Assembly: GCA_030704615.1 (NCBI GenBank)
Contig: CM060731.1
Span: forward strand, 53,926,221 to 53,990,220
Length of the DNA: 64,000 nt
Origin: Takakia lepidozioides
Lineage: Eukaryota; Streptophyta; Takakiopsida; Takakiales; Takakiaceae
Direction: 5' to 3'
In this document: in pieces, positions 53,481 to 64,000 of the stretch
How positions within the stretch are numbered: the stretch's first letter is position 1
Layout of the letters: each line of letters starts with the position of its first letter
The notes under the pieces: model-generated
Told to the model about the DNA's origin: nothing
Database searches by the model: none
Seen by the model: the letters and a program-made list of their open reading frames with translations, nothing else
Translations under genes and position numbers: made by a program

Positions 53481-55600
53481 ACAGAGTGCGACAAGGGGCT
53501 GGTATAGGCAAAAATACCATCAACAAAATAACCGACATTGGCATTGTTGAGGAGCAGGTACTGTCCCTTTGCCAATATCAAAGTCAATATCAAAGCGAAG
53601 AGCAGCAGAACCCCAGAAAATGACAAGGCTACTAAAATTTGACGCAAGGCTCACAGCCTTCACAGCCAGGAGTTTCCACAGATCGAAGGAGAAATGAAGT
53701 ATAGAGATCAATCAAGCACACAACAACAAGGACATGATGCAGAATGAGATCCAATCATGAGCACCGGGTAGTACCCGGCCATGGAAACCGCCTACCTTTT
53801 AGTGTACTGGCCCACCTCTGCCCTTATGGAAGACTGCCTTCATCTGGATATATATATATCTGTTTGTACAAAACTAACGAAATATACCTAAGTTTGTCAA
53901 ACTCTAGACATTCAAATGCCACTTGTCAGGCAATAAATGCTCAGATTAGAGTAGCTGAAAGTGATGGGGAGAAATGGTGTCTTTGCTTCTTATTCCTAGT
54001 TCCAAGCTGCCATACTGCGTAAAGACCTTGCCAATATAAAACCTTTGTATTTTCAGGTATCCAGATTCCACGATTTGCCCTAGGGCTCGCTTGGAATCTA
54101 GATTCTGGCCACCTGCCCTTGGGCAGGTTCAAATCCAAGATTGTTCTTTACAACAGGTTAAAACCTGGACTGAGAATGATCCAGTATCAGTCACATAAAG
54201 GACATGAGCAATAGTGAAATTACGCCCATGATTCCAAAGATCACAAAACTGGTTCCTCTTGTTGCCCTTCGCAAGCATTGCAAATTGTTTCAGGTGTTTT
54301 ACACTCTACCTCATCAACATATTTAATTGAACCTGTTCCCTTTCAGTTGGCTGAAAGCTAATGTTGCCTTGGCTTTCAGATTGGGCAGGCACCCTTGCCT
54401 CTCACTGGATATGAACAACCTTGCAATGACATTCAATCTACTGTGGCTGTCACATGGCAGAATGGTCCACTATCCTTTCCTTTCCTGGTACTCTTTTTTT
54501 GCTGTGCTTTGGTCATGTCCGTCTCAGAATCAATGGCAGCTCATTCCCCTGCACGTCATCTTCCATGGCCCCTTTGAAATCTTGCAGTTGCTAAACCTAC
54601 CTCGTGCTTTCAGTGACTGCCTCCCTATATTCTGCTGTGTTTTCCCTGGATCATCTTTGTAGAAAAGGTGTGAGCAGACAACTTGAGCTCCCCATTTTCC
54701 ATTCTGGTTCTGTGAGACAAAGGACTTGCCATTAGTGTGTTCTTTGGAATTGAGCCCCAATCCACCATCCTCTTCAGTCTCCGTGGATTTTCGCCGGATG
54801 TAAGCATTGCCCAACCTAAGGCCCATTCACCTCACTTTGAGAGGGGACTTCACCAGAAGGTTTATCTACCTGCAAGGAAGGACAGGATGCTTGCATTCGG
54901 TCCCTGACAAATACTTGCACTATCACACCTGCTCTATCCCACAACACACAACGCAGAGTGATTTAACTCCGGAAAAGTCAACCAAGGAAAAAACCGATTA
55001 CATTATACGTTGGAGTTGTTGGGAACAAGTGATAGTCTGTAGAGCTATGGGAGTGAGGAGGCCAGGAAAGGGCATCTCTTAAACCTGCTGTAACATCGCC
55101 TTCGGTACGGGAATGGAAGAGCAGTCATTCATCCGTGTGCCCATAGTCACAATATATCGTGGCTCGCTGCGCTTTGGCTCGTCAGACTTCTGGGTATCTG
55201 TCTTTTCTGTAGGCTCATCACCTTGTTTTGTAAGTTAGCATTACATGTAGCGACAGGTCCTGTGCGATCTCGCTCCACCTTTCCCAGTTTTGGATCGCAT
55301 ATTGTATTCGTTGGAAATGGTGGACTCCCCAGTAGGAGCAGAAGCCACCTCCGAAGCATCACAACAAACATTACTCCTCAGAAATTTCGCCTTGAGCAGT
55401 TGTGTATCTTCAGGCTGTGCTGGAAGCCCGCGGACTTCAACGTCGCAGAGTTTGCTGTGCAGGTACAAGTCTGGAAACCTTTCTTTGGGGAAAAGTGATC
55501 ATAGATCACATACAGAAGGCTGGTTGAAAGGAAAAACGTTGAAGTCTTGTGAAGCTCTCTGTCGACAATAACCTGGCAGGGGCCCATCTGGGGTGTTTCT
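53481..55600. other. No recognised gene
   Basis: Frames of up to 111 codons occur on both strands (54327-54662 plus, 54826-54530 minus). On the minus strand at 55490-55240 protein-like words (LYLHSKLCDVEVRGLPAQP) suggest a possible exon, but I recognise no family. Confidence 0.3.
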
Positions 55601-55609
55601 TTATTCTGT

Positions 55610-56470
55610 TGAATGAATTGTAGTTCTAGGGCTGTGGTGGTGAAGGCTTTTTGGTCTTGTTTTGATGATAGGTTGTCCTGGCTGTTTTGGAAGGGATTGT
55701 TTTGTGAACGGGTGTGTTTGTTTGTCTAGACTACACGGCGGTTTTGGTCAAAGATCTAGACACTGCCTGTCATTGGAGAAAGCAGCGATCAGCTTATCAC
55801 ACTACACCCATCATTGATGGACGTGACGTTTTAAACTGACAGGCTGCTCCTCCAAAGATAAGGCAACATTCAAATGTTTGAATTTGGCAAGTGTCTCCAC
55901 TGCAAACATAAGCGACTGGAAGTTGCAAGCTTGTCTAGGGTGTTTGGCTGTGGGGTTTGACAAGGTTTCTTGATTTGCAGAATGGATGGTGGCTCTAGGG
56001 CAGTGGTGGTTAGAAGGCTTTTTGTTTTGTTTTGAAGAGAGTGGTTGTCTAGGCTATTTTTGTTGTTTTTGAGTTTTTGTGAAGATGTTTGTTTGACTAG
56101 ACCATTCGTCTTTTTTGGTGAAAGAGCTGCAGGGTGCCTGTCTTGAGAGAATGAGGCAATCAGCTTAACACATGACACCTATCAGGGATGGATGTGGTGC
56201 TTTATACTGAAGGCCTGTTCTCCCAAGACAGGCAACTTGCAAATGTTTGACCTAGGCGAGTGTCTGGAATGCAAGGTGCATGTTGTCTCAGCAACTTGCA
56301 GAACGTATTTTCGAGTTCACATCTGAATCAACGTTGTCATATCTCAACACCCTCCCATTCAATGGGAACTTGATGGTGCTGTGGACAGTTTTTTTTACGT
56401 TGTCTTTGTAGGGCAAAGTGGTGGGTGGAAGGCCTTTTTGTTTTGCTGAGCATCTGCATGAGTGGTTGTC
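55610..56470. repeat. ~370-bp imperfect tandem repeat, about 2.3 copies
   Basis: The segment with 'CTAGGGC(T/A)GTGGTGGT', 'AAGGCTTTTTG', 'TTGTTTTG' and 'GTTGTC' begins at about 55625, 55993 and (partly) 56400. The first two copies also share the following 'TGCCTGTC', 'CAGCTTA', 'CATGA..GGA' and 'CAAATGTTTGA' parts. Divergence is considerable. Confidence 0.75.
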
Positions 56471-56473
56471 TAG

Positions 56474-58030
56474 GTGGGTCTAGACTTCCGCAACTACACC
56501 AAAAGTGTGCCACCAAAACTTCTTGGCGACACAATGGTTGCATTGAAAGAGATGGTTGTTGGATCTGTCACAGGAAACTGTAGTCTCAGTCGGAAGAGCA
56601 AGAGAATTGACCGACACCATTCAGTGCAGCTTTCGCGTCTACAAAGATCTACTGACACTAGGGGGAAACTTCCATGTTGTACAACTCATCCTCTCCTACA
56701 GAGGTAGATCCAAGGTTGCAACAGTCCCAATATTCAAATGTTGCCGACATGGCACAAATGATATAATTCCTCATAACTGGAATTGCTGATAAAATTTGGG
56801 TATGGGCTTCTCAAGGGTATATGGGAGCTAAGACAGAAAGTCTGCAAGAACAAACAGTTGGATGACATATTCAACACGGGTCTTTGGTAACGTATGACAA
56901 ACAATGACAACATTCCTCCATGCTCCACAATCAGTACAGTACCAGCACTTCTGTCAAGATGGAAGGCTCATTTACAATGATCACATCCATACCCAGAATT
57001 TCCTAGCACACCAGCTTACTCTATCTGGCTCCACTGTCTCAAGTCAATCAGAGGCGACCGTGTCGCGCGCCTGCCCTTTTGCAGTCCAGTAGAATAGATC
57101 TCTCTTTCCCCCAACCAAGTAAGTGCAATGGGAGTCCTTTGAGTAACCTCACATAAGTACTGATTCTGTTCAAATCGCTTCCATTGCAAGAAAACCAAAG
57201 CAATTTTCAACAAAATGGAGGAGAGCCAACAGTACATCTAGCATGTACCATTATGACGGATTTGCTCCTCAATGGTAAACACGTAAACACATCACATTCA
57301 AACTCCTCCCATCTTTTGTACTCTATAAAGTGGCTTGCACCCACTTGCAGTGCTTCGCCAAATGAGGGTCTTTGCGCACACTGAGAGAGAGTCACTTGTC
57401 TGTTTCTATGAATGTGAAGCTCTTCACTGAAATCTTATAATGTGAAGGCCTGACAAGTTCTATCTACTACTCTTAAGAACCCAATCAACAGGCGCTGATG
57501 TGAACTGAAGGCACTTGACCAAATAACCCAAACTTGGGCCTGACACCCACGCTGCCCACTGTAAATTCCTCATGTGCCATCCAAATGGGAAAACTGACAC
57601 AATGCGGTGGGTTTTAATCCACATGTAATCCATTCCAGTAATTGTAATCCATTTGTAATTGAAGATTCAGGGATCCTTGCAGCGACACACAGCGTGACCC
57701 CACGCTCACAATCGTTGTTCATAGGCTCACACTTGGGCACTAATTTGGGAGTTCAAGCTCATGATTAGCGAATCGTAAGCTCAATATTTTGACATGTGTT
57801 CCAACTAATACCCTATTCATGCGGACCTATTGTACATTTATGACCCTTCGCCAACAAAGGTTGTAAAGACGTCTCGCTTACAAAAGATTAGGTAGTGATT
57901 ATAGTAGTCCAGTTGATTTATTCGCAATAAAAACAATTTTATTTTATTTTTGGTTAAGAACTGTTGTGAAATGCATCATTTATGGTGAGCGGAGATAGTT
58001 TATATAGAATATTTGTTGTTAATTTGAACT
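56474..58030. other. Unsupported open frames, no gene called
   Basis: A plus-strand frame at 56474-56707 reads LDFRNYTKSVPPKLLGDTMV, which faintly recalls the BAHD acyltransferase region before the C-terminal motif, but the continuation does not match. Nothing else is recognised up to the repeat that follows. Confidence 0.25.
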
Positions 58031-58034
58031 AGGG

Positions 58035-59000
58035 TAGCATGTGCCGTTGGCCCAAGTGTCCACGGTCATCTAAGCCCATGTGCAATCTCCTATGTATCCA
58101 AGTGCGTCTCTTATGTCGAGGCCCAAGTCGACCTCTACGATAGCTTGTGCCGTTGGCCCATGTGTGAATAATTGAAATCTAAGACCAAGTGCAATTTCCT
58201 ATGTATTCTAGTGTGTCTCCTATGTCGAGGCCCATCTAAGCCCAAGTGCAATCTTTTATGTATCCAAGTGCATCTCCCATGTAGAGGCCCAAGTGTCCAC
58301 TGTCATTTAAGCCCAAGTGCAATCTCCTATGTATCCAAGTGCGTCTCCTATGTATCCAATGACATCTCCCATGTGCACCTCCTATGTCGAGGCCCATCTA
58401 AGCCCAGTGTGCAATCTTTTATGTATCCAAGTGCATCTCCTGTGTAGATGCCCAAGTGTCCACTGTCATTTAAGACCAAGTGTAATTTCTTCTTTCTCCC
58501 AGTGCGTCTCTTATGTTGATGCCCAAGTGCGACCTCTAGTGTAGCCTATGTCATGGCCCATGTGTGAAAAATTGAAATATAAGCCCAAGTGCAATCTTCT
58601 ATTCATGTATCCAAGTGCATCTCCGGTGTAGAGGCCCAAGTGTCCATTGTCATTTAAGCCCAAGTGCAATCTCCTATGTATCCAATGACATCTCCCATGT
58701 GCGCCTCCTATGTCGAGGCCCATCTAAGCCCAGTGTGCAATCTTTTATGTATCCAAGTGCATCTCCCGTGTAGATGCCCAAGTGTCCACTGTCATTTAAG
58801 ACCAAGTGTAATTTCTTCTGTCTCCCCGTGCGTCTTTTATGTTGATGCCCAAGTGCGACCTCTAGTGTAGCCTATGTCGTGGCCCATGTGTGAAAAATTG
58901 AAATCTAAGCCCAAGTGCAATCTTCTATTCATGTATCCAAGTGCATCTCCCATGTAGAGGCCCAAGTGTGACCTCCAGTGTCCACTGCAATCCCCAATAT
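58035..59000. repeat. Nested tandem repeat with 326-bp higher-order unit
   Basis: Short units of about 70 bp (AAGCCCAAGTGCAATCTCCT, ATGTATCCAAGTGC(A/G)TCTCC, GAGGCCCAAGTGTCCACTGT) repeat throughout. A larger unit containing CCAATGACATCTCCCATGTG recurs at 58356 and 58682, 326 bp apart, with the whole intervening order repeated. Open frames here are artefacts of the repeat. Confidence 0.9.
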
Positions 59001-59029
59001 ATATCCAAAGACCTACAATTTGGGAGATC

Positions 59030-59530
59030 TCTATGTTGTTGCCCACTTTGCTATTTTTGCAATCGCCCTTGTCGAGGCTTCATATATTGATATATCCACT
59101 TTGCTATTTTTTGCGAACTTCAAGTGACCAAAAGTATTTGAAATTCCAAATCTCCCACTTGCAAGGTCAATCAGTGCTCCAGGAAAGCCCACTTTGCTAT
59201 TTTTCTCGAATTTCCAACGACCTAATGTCATCTAGGTAAGTTGTTTTTTCCAAAGAATTTATGACCAGATTTGAACCGGAGACCTTTCACTTGATATCTC
59301 TCCCATCGAGACTCCAACCAATGTCCCAAGAATGCCCACTTTGCTATTTTTCCCGAATTTCCAATGGCGCAATGTCATCTAAGTAAGTTTTTTTTCCACA
59401 GAGCCTACGATCAGATTTGAACCGGAGACCTTTCCCTTGTATTCTCTCCCGTCGAGGCTCCAACCATTGTCCCAGCAATGCCACTTTGCCATTTTTTGTT
59501 ATTTTTTGTGAATTTCCAGCGACCAAAAGT
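59030..59530. repeat. ~147-bp tandem repeat with a tRNA-like minus-strand part
   Basis: CCCACTTTGCTATTTTT occurs at about 59041, 59096, 59188 and 59335, and a variant at about 59480. Two full units (from 59188 and 59335) each contain, read on the minus strand, a tRNA-like stretch: TTGGAG(C/T)CTCGA, then GGTCTCCGGTTCAAATC, where GGTTCAAATC fits a Pol III box B. The box A match is weak. It may be a tandemly duplicated SINE remnant. Confidence 0.6.
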
Positions 59531-59900
59531 ACTTGGAATTCCACATCTCCCTCACCTCTGGTCCAAAAATCATGAGAACAAGCCGGTGCACCCCTCCTCA
59601 TCGAGGGCTTTCCAACAGCACAAGCACCGGGGCTGGGCCCGCGGTTTGGGAGATCTCAACGACGCTACAAAACAAAACAAAACAAACGTCTCGCTTCATA
59701 TATTGATATATGATGCGACCACATTGTACAAGTTTTATGTACGTAGTCTTATATATGAATAGGTTGTGCATCTATGACACTCGAAGAAGAAATCAATGAT
59801 ACATTCAAAGAAAAATTTATTGGGTCACTACTTTTAACAATTCACGATCTGTTTCTATTAATACTTGCAACACTTAATACTTATTACAAAGATCACCCTC
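59531..59900. other. No gene seen
   Basis: No motif is recognised. Confidence 0.3.
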
Positions 59901-59904
59901 CTGA

Positions 59905-60860
59905 GGAATTGAATGGGACATAATGAAAATCAACAGTTTGTCAACGAATTGCTCATTTTCATGATATGGTTTTTTGTGTCAAATGTTGTACGTCATGTTC
60001 ATTTAGCTTGTACTTTAAAGCCTAAATTTCTACCGTGACTGATCAGAAGCTATATCAAATGATTTAAGGAAAAAAAATAGTTTTAAAAAAAAACGTGTTG
60101 ATTGGTCAATGCTATATTTATGCTTACATTCTTATTAGGATAAACTGAAAAATCAAAAGCTCGCCAACAAACTATTGATTTTTTTTTAAAGTTTAATGAA
60201 ACATCAATGTTTTTCTCTTTTTTTTTCATCTATAATAGGTTTGGCTAATGCAACACTTATGTTGTAAATGGCACATATTGAAAAATCGACAGTTTGTTGG
60301 CGAACTTGTGATTTCCAGAGTATATCTTTTGTATCATTTTATCGGTTATAGATATCTATACATACGACACTAATGTTGTTAATGGGATTTTATAAAAACT
60401 CAAGGGTTCATAATCGAACTGTGGATTTTCACATGTCTTTGTGTCATTTTTCTTGTTTTCTTTAAATAGAATACAAATATTTTGTGTAGGTTTATTTAAT
60501 GTCACATCTACGTTATAAATGGGACATGCTGAAAAGAAAACATTGTTGGCGAACTGTTGATTTTCACTTGTCTTTGTATCATTTCTTTCTGTTTTGTTTA
60601 AATAAAACACAAATATATTTTGTGTCGGTTTATTCAATGTTGTACATGGGACATGCTGAAAAAAGAACAGTTCGTTGGCGAACTGTTGATTTTCACGATG
60701 AGTAATATGCAATTATTTTCGCTTTTAAAATTTTCAGTTTTTTGCCTTCTTGGGTCAATGCGCACTCACGCTATATAGTATAAACGGGAGATGTGTATTT
60801 TTATTTTATTTTTTAAAAACCAGTTTGTTGATGAGCTACGGCAAGAGTGAGTTCTAGCGA
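59905..60860. repeat. AT-rich ~120-bp repeat with a hairpin-forming core
   Basis: A core of the type CAGTT(C/T)GTTGGCGAACTG followed by TTGATTTTCAC appears near 59930, 60287, 60405 (partial), 60541 and 60665, with inverted partial cores near 60163. The 60665 copy, CAGTTCGTTGGCGAACTG, has perfect 7-bp arms around TTGG. Between cores are shared 'GGGACATGCTGAAAA', 'TTTGTATCATTT' and 'TTTAATGT' words. Spacing is ~120-125 bp where regular. Confidence 0.7.
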
Positions 60861-62045
60861 TATAAATGCTTGAGCCCGAACATGCACCATACTTGGTCAT
60901 TTTCTGATTTTCAAATTGTGGCATATTGTTGAGTACTTGATGTTCATATGGTTTTTCTTTAAACATCATTTTGTGATGTGTTATGACATATCATGAAAAC
61001 ATAATTTGTGGAAAGGAAATATGTTTCGATGGTTATACATATTTATCTTATGATTGAATCCTCGCATATAGGGATTGAATCCACGGTTACATGTCCAAGC
61101 TCACAGGCTCATCAACTATAAGCCTATGCTCACAATATTGCATTCAGAGGGATTCTTGTAACATTGTGTCCGGAAAAACAGTAGTTCGCGTGATTAGGGA
61201 GACATCAGATGAGGTCCTAGATGGGGGCGCCAGTTGGTCACGCCGGCAGGGCTTTATGGATCATCGACGTGACTCCAAAACCCTAGTTCAACTCACACGC
61301 TGCCAAAGAAAATGGTGTTTTCGAGCAGAGAATCAGGTCTTTCACTTGAACCATTCCAATGCACTTGAGGATTCCGGGGAGAGAAGACAGTTGCCAAAAG
61401 GGTGTAGAAAGACAGTCTAGGAGGGAGATGAGAGGACCACAATGTTTGCGAGCTCTTGGCCAAGCCCCTCGCAATCTCTTCCCTGATTCAGGTCCCAAAA
61501 TGCAATGCAACAAAATCCTTACACAACACAATGCACATATATACATACAGAAACATTTGACGCGTCCGTTCAGTCTGCTACATCGCAGCGCAACGCCAAG
61601 TCTCTCTTGCAAAGGGGCCAGGCTTCCCCATCGCGTAAACCTCTAGGCTTCTCCTCGAGGCTGCGGCACATAATTGTTGCGGCAGGACCCGACCGACCTC
61701 GACTGGTGTCGGTAGGCTCCCACAACCCTCCCTCTTGCAAAGGCGCGCTGGCCTTGAGCGTGCTCCTGATGCTCATCGTTACGACGACGGGGCGCGGCCG
61801 ACCGGAGGGCCATCCTCGGCTGACGTAGGATGTGGGCAGGAAGAACTCCTTGCTCTCCAGGCGAGTTGGTTATCAGGAGCTCTGATAATCGTAAAACCTT
61901 CAGTGATCCTTTGTTTTACTATAATGATTGTATTGTAGCATAAGGCGAATGAGCAAAATGAGGAGGAAGATGAGGAGGCAGAGGAGGAAGAGATTAAAGT
62001 AGCCGCCGTCCTTGGATGAGCCCGCCGTTGAGGGAGTATTTGGGG
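60861..62045. other. No recognised gene
   Basis: Frames near 61091-61830 lack motifs. The stretch 61560-61860 is GC-richer than its surroundings. Confidence 0.3.
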
Positions 62046-62049
62046 ACCC

Positions 62050-62397
62050 TTGAGAAAAGACTGGAATAGTTGTCGTTATTACATCAAAGAATTTTCAAAG
62101 CAACTAGTTTGTTTTGAGGCGTACAGATTATTGGAGGGTGAGTTTACAACAATACTACAGAGTGTTTGCGAGATGGAGGTATCTCTTCGCGTCTCTGAGA
62201 ACACTTCAGTGTGGTTTATCAAGAGAAAGAGAAGGAAAATCGGGAAAGCACATTCCGGTTTTCTTGCCTCTTATGACCCAATCACCAAGATTGGAGTGAT
62301 ATTCTTGGGAACATCATCGAAGCCCAACCATAGTCATCGGTTTGTGAAAATGCACAGAGGACTAGAGCCTCCTGAACTAGATCAACTTAAGAACTGA
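62050..62397 (+). CDS. Unrecognised 115-residue ORF
   Basis: An intact frame with protein-like composition: EAYRLLEGEFTTILQSVCEM, VSLRVSENTSVWFIKRKRRK and YDPITKIGVIFLGTSSKP. It ends at 62397. No family is recognised and no neighbours help; it may be an exon or a relic. Confidence 0.3.
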   Translation: MRKDWNSCRYYIKEFSKQLVCFEAYRLLEGEFTTILQSVCEMEVSLRVSENTSVWFIKRKRRKIGKAHSGFLASYDPITKIGVIFLGTSSKPNHSHRFVKMHRGLEPPELDQLKN

Positions 62398-63200
62398 CCT
62401 TGCATCGGCTTTCAATGACGTTTTTTACCTCAATATCAGTCACCCCTCTTGGAGTTCAACTGATCTACGTGTCCTTATGTGACCACTTGAACAGTTTGCC
62501 TACTTCTCCTATCCGAGGGTTGAATGTATTGCTAAACAAGCTTCTTTGTCCCGCAATCGAACATAAATATTGGGGAATATCCATGACCAAACCGAAAGCC
62601 ATCTCAAAACAAATCAAATCAACAACAAAATGTTGGCAAATGTTGATTGGTACACCCGATTGATTTTATTTTTTGAATGATTGCAATCAAAGTCTCATCG
62701 AGGATATATCAGACAACGATATATGTGATTTACAAAACTGCCAATAACATGTGTCCTTCAACTTGAGGTTGATGCATTTCGACTGTTTTGGCTTGTAGTG
62801 GCCCTCCTGAAGCACAAGGCACACCCTATTGTTCTCTTGGTATCTGATCGATACCAGCCTAAGTCTTCATAGACGTCTGATGGCAGTACCAACCAAGAAA
62901 AAGACGAGGGGGTAAAGAGACGCAGATTTTTCAAATACTGCAACTCTTGGAAGCTGATTAAGTATAACAATGAGGAGGACGTAACTGTAGGCTAAGCGCC
63001 AAAACTACTAGAAGAGATTTCGAGGAAAAAAATAGATAATTGTATACTTGTATACTCAACCCACTCAACAAGACCGGTTAAGACAAGAAGACAAGATGGA
63101 AATTGTCACCCTGAACTTCTCCACTCCCACTACTTCATTTGCTTCCTCATTAGTGTATTCATTTTCGCTCTACGATGATAAACATGTATAGTTTAGTCTA
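62398..63200. other. No recognised gene
   Basis: Only short unsupported frames are present. Confidence 0.3.
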
Positions 63201-63208
63201 AGAGACTA

Positions 63209-63427
63209 TTGTCAAATGCTCTTGAAGTGGAGAGGAGGAAGTGGAGGTGCAACGACATTTTTTGGATGGTTGTAGAAGACAACATTTTTACTTTGAAAGA
63301 AGATGGCAAGGAGCTTGTAGATGAAGATGTATTGCAAATCATTTCTTTCTTGAGAAATAGACAGAATTTTCAATTGATTTTGCAAGAATGGAACTCAATT
63401 TCAACTAATTCTGGACTTTTGGCTTAA
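63209..63427 (+). CDS. Unrecognised 72-residue ORF
   Basis: The frame reads RRKWRCNDIFWMVVEDNIFT then LKEDGKELVDEDVLQIISFL, with balanced, protein-like composition. No family is recognised. It may be one exon of a gene or a relic. Confidence 0.3.
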   Translation: MSNALEVERRKWRCNDIFWMVVEDNIFTLKEDGKELVDEDVLQIISFLRNRQNFQLILQEWNSISTNSGLLA

Positions 63428-64000
63428 ATCCGGACAAAACTTAATATAATTTTACATTTAAATTAAATCAAATAATTACAATATTATGAAGCAATGAATC
63501 AAGATTTTGTTTTCAAGTGAATGTACATGACTCCAAATTCCTTAAACATCGACATCAAAGTCGAATGACATACATTAGACAATGCAAATGATACATATTA
63601 ATAACACAATTTGCATGACTCCAAATTCATTAAACGTCGACATATGATATACAAATTTAGCCAATGCAAATGATATATACTAATTAGCACAAGTATCCAT
63701 GAGACATCATTACCCAGTACATGTTGTCAATTAGTCTGCTATCCCCAATACAAAGGCACTATATATAGTCCACAAACACCTTAGCCCTGAAACTAGAACA
63801 TCTACACATAAGGTTGACATTGAGAAGACTGGGTGTGCGTCGCACGAAAATATGTTTTTGCAAATGCCTCCGCATGGATAGGTAGCTTTTAAAAATAAAG
63901 ACTTGAACTTAGACAAAATACTTTGTTTTGTAAAAAAAGAATGTCGGTCTTGAATCCAAATTGACTCCTGCAAAAGAGTAACCACCGATATAAATTTATG
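63428..64000. other. AT-rich, no gene seen
   Basis: The words 'CATGACTCCAAATTC' and 'TTAAAC(A/G)TCGACAT' occur twice (about 63526 and 63613), which suggests a small local duplication. No gene is recognised. Confidence 0.3.

Noticed and set aside
54060-54150. GGTTCAAATCC word as part of a tRNA gene
   Set aside because: No box A or foldable cloverleaf precedes it at the right distance.
56474-56789. Possible BAHD acyltransferase fragment (LDFRNYTKSVPPKLLGD)
   Set aside because: Only a short stretch is suggestive; the HxxxD and DFGWG motifs of the family are not found nearby.
58172-59046. Open frames reading repeated CNLLCIQVHLPCRGPS
   Set aside because: They are translations of the nested ~70/326-bp tandem repeat.
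1-64000. CRISPR array, bacterial operon or phage content
   Set aside because: Introns, plant gene families and eukaryotic repeats show a plant nuclear sequence; tandem repeats here lack CRISPR-like unique spacers.

Overview
The window is nuclear DNA of a land plant. The support is spliced genes with GT..AG introns whose products belong to plant families: peroxin-4 E2, a bulb-lectin/PAN protein, a type-II pectin methylesterase, UBL5 and ORC2. Plant PLS-type PPR sequence is also abundant. The mix of decayed PPR families, kinase-like fragments and an RT family with a restriction-like endonuclease tail suggests a repeat-rich seedless plant (fern, lycophyte or bryophyte), but the sequence alone does not fix the species. 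Gene density is low: four or five convincing loci in 64 kb, the rest being repeats and gene relics.

Layout. 0-3.2 kb: a possible LTR-retroelement edge, an OSB-like exon relic and an inverted-repeat element. 3.4-5.5 kb (+): a five-exon PEX4 gene. 6.5-8.4 kb (-): a two-exon secreted lectin/PAN gene with a one-base frameshift, convergent with PEX4. 9.6-12.2 kb (-): a decayed reverse-transcriptase ORF, abutting a palindrome-studded tandem repeat (12.24-12.91 kb). 13.5-17.8 kb (+): an unknown ORF running into a very homogeneous 195-bp PPR-derived array, then copies of an OSB-like cassette and another PPR relic. 18.2-19.4 kb: a G-box-containing 65-bp tandem repeat upstream of an intact unknown 216-aa ORF. 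19.4-23.4 kb: 120-bp satellite-like repeats and a ~0.95-kb direct duplication. 23.6-26.2 kb: a kinase-like gene broken onto opposite strands around PPR and OSB-like relics.

26.4-29.5 kb holds short tandem repeats and nothing clearly coding. 29.5-32.0 kb (+) is an intact five-exon pectin methylesterase. 32-43 kb is mostly non-coding, with a zinc-knuckle fragment, two blocks of a 17-bp minisatellite and a PPR relic. 43.8-44.6 kb is a DnaJ pseudogene, 45.86-46.04 kb a tRNA-derived SINE, 48.2-48.4 kb (-) the intact single-exon UBL5, and 49.6-51.2 kb (-) part of ORC2. From 55.6 kb onward several independent tandem-repeat families dominate.

The intact genes are housekeeping or cell-wall functions and do not form one pathway. 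The unusual biology lies in the repeats: the 195-bp PPR array, the recurring OSB-like cassette beside PPR sequence, and the RT-endonuclease ORF next to a palindrome array. All protein calls rest on recognised motifs and conserved intron phase, not on a database search.
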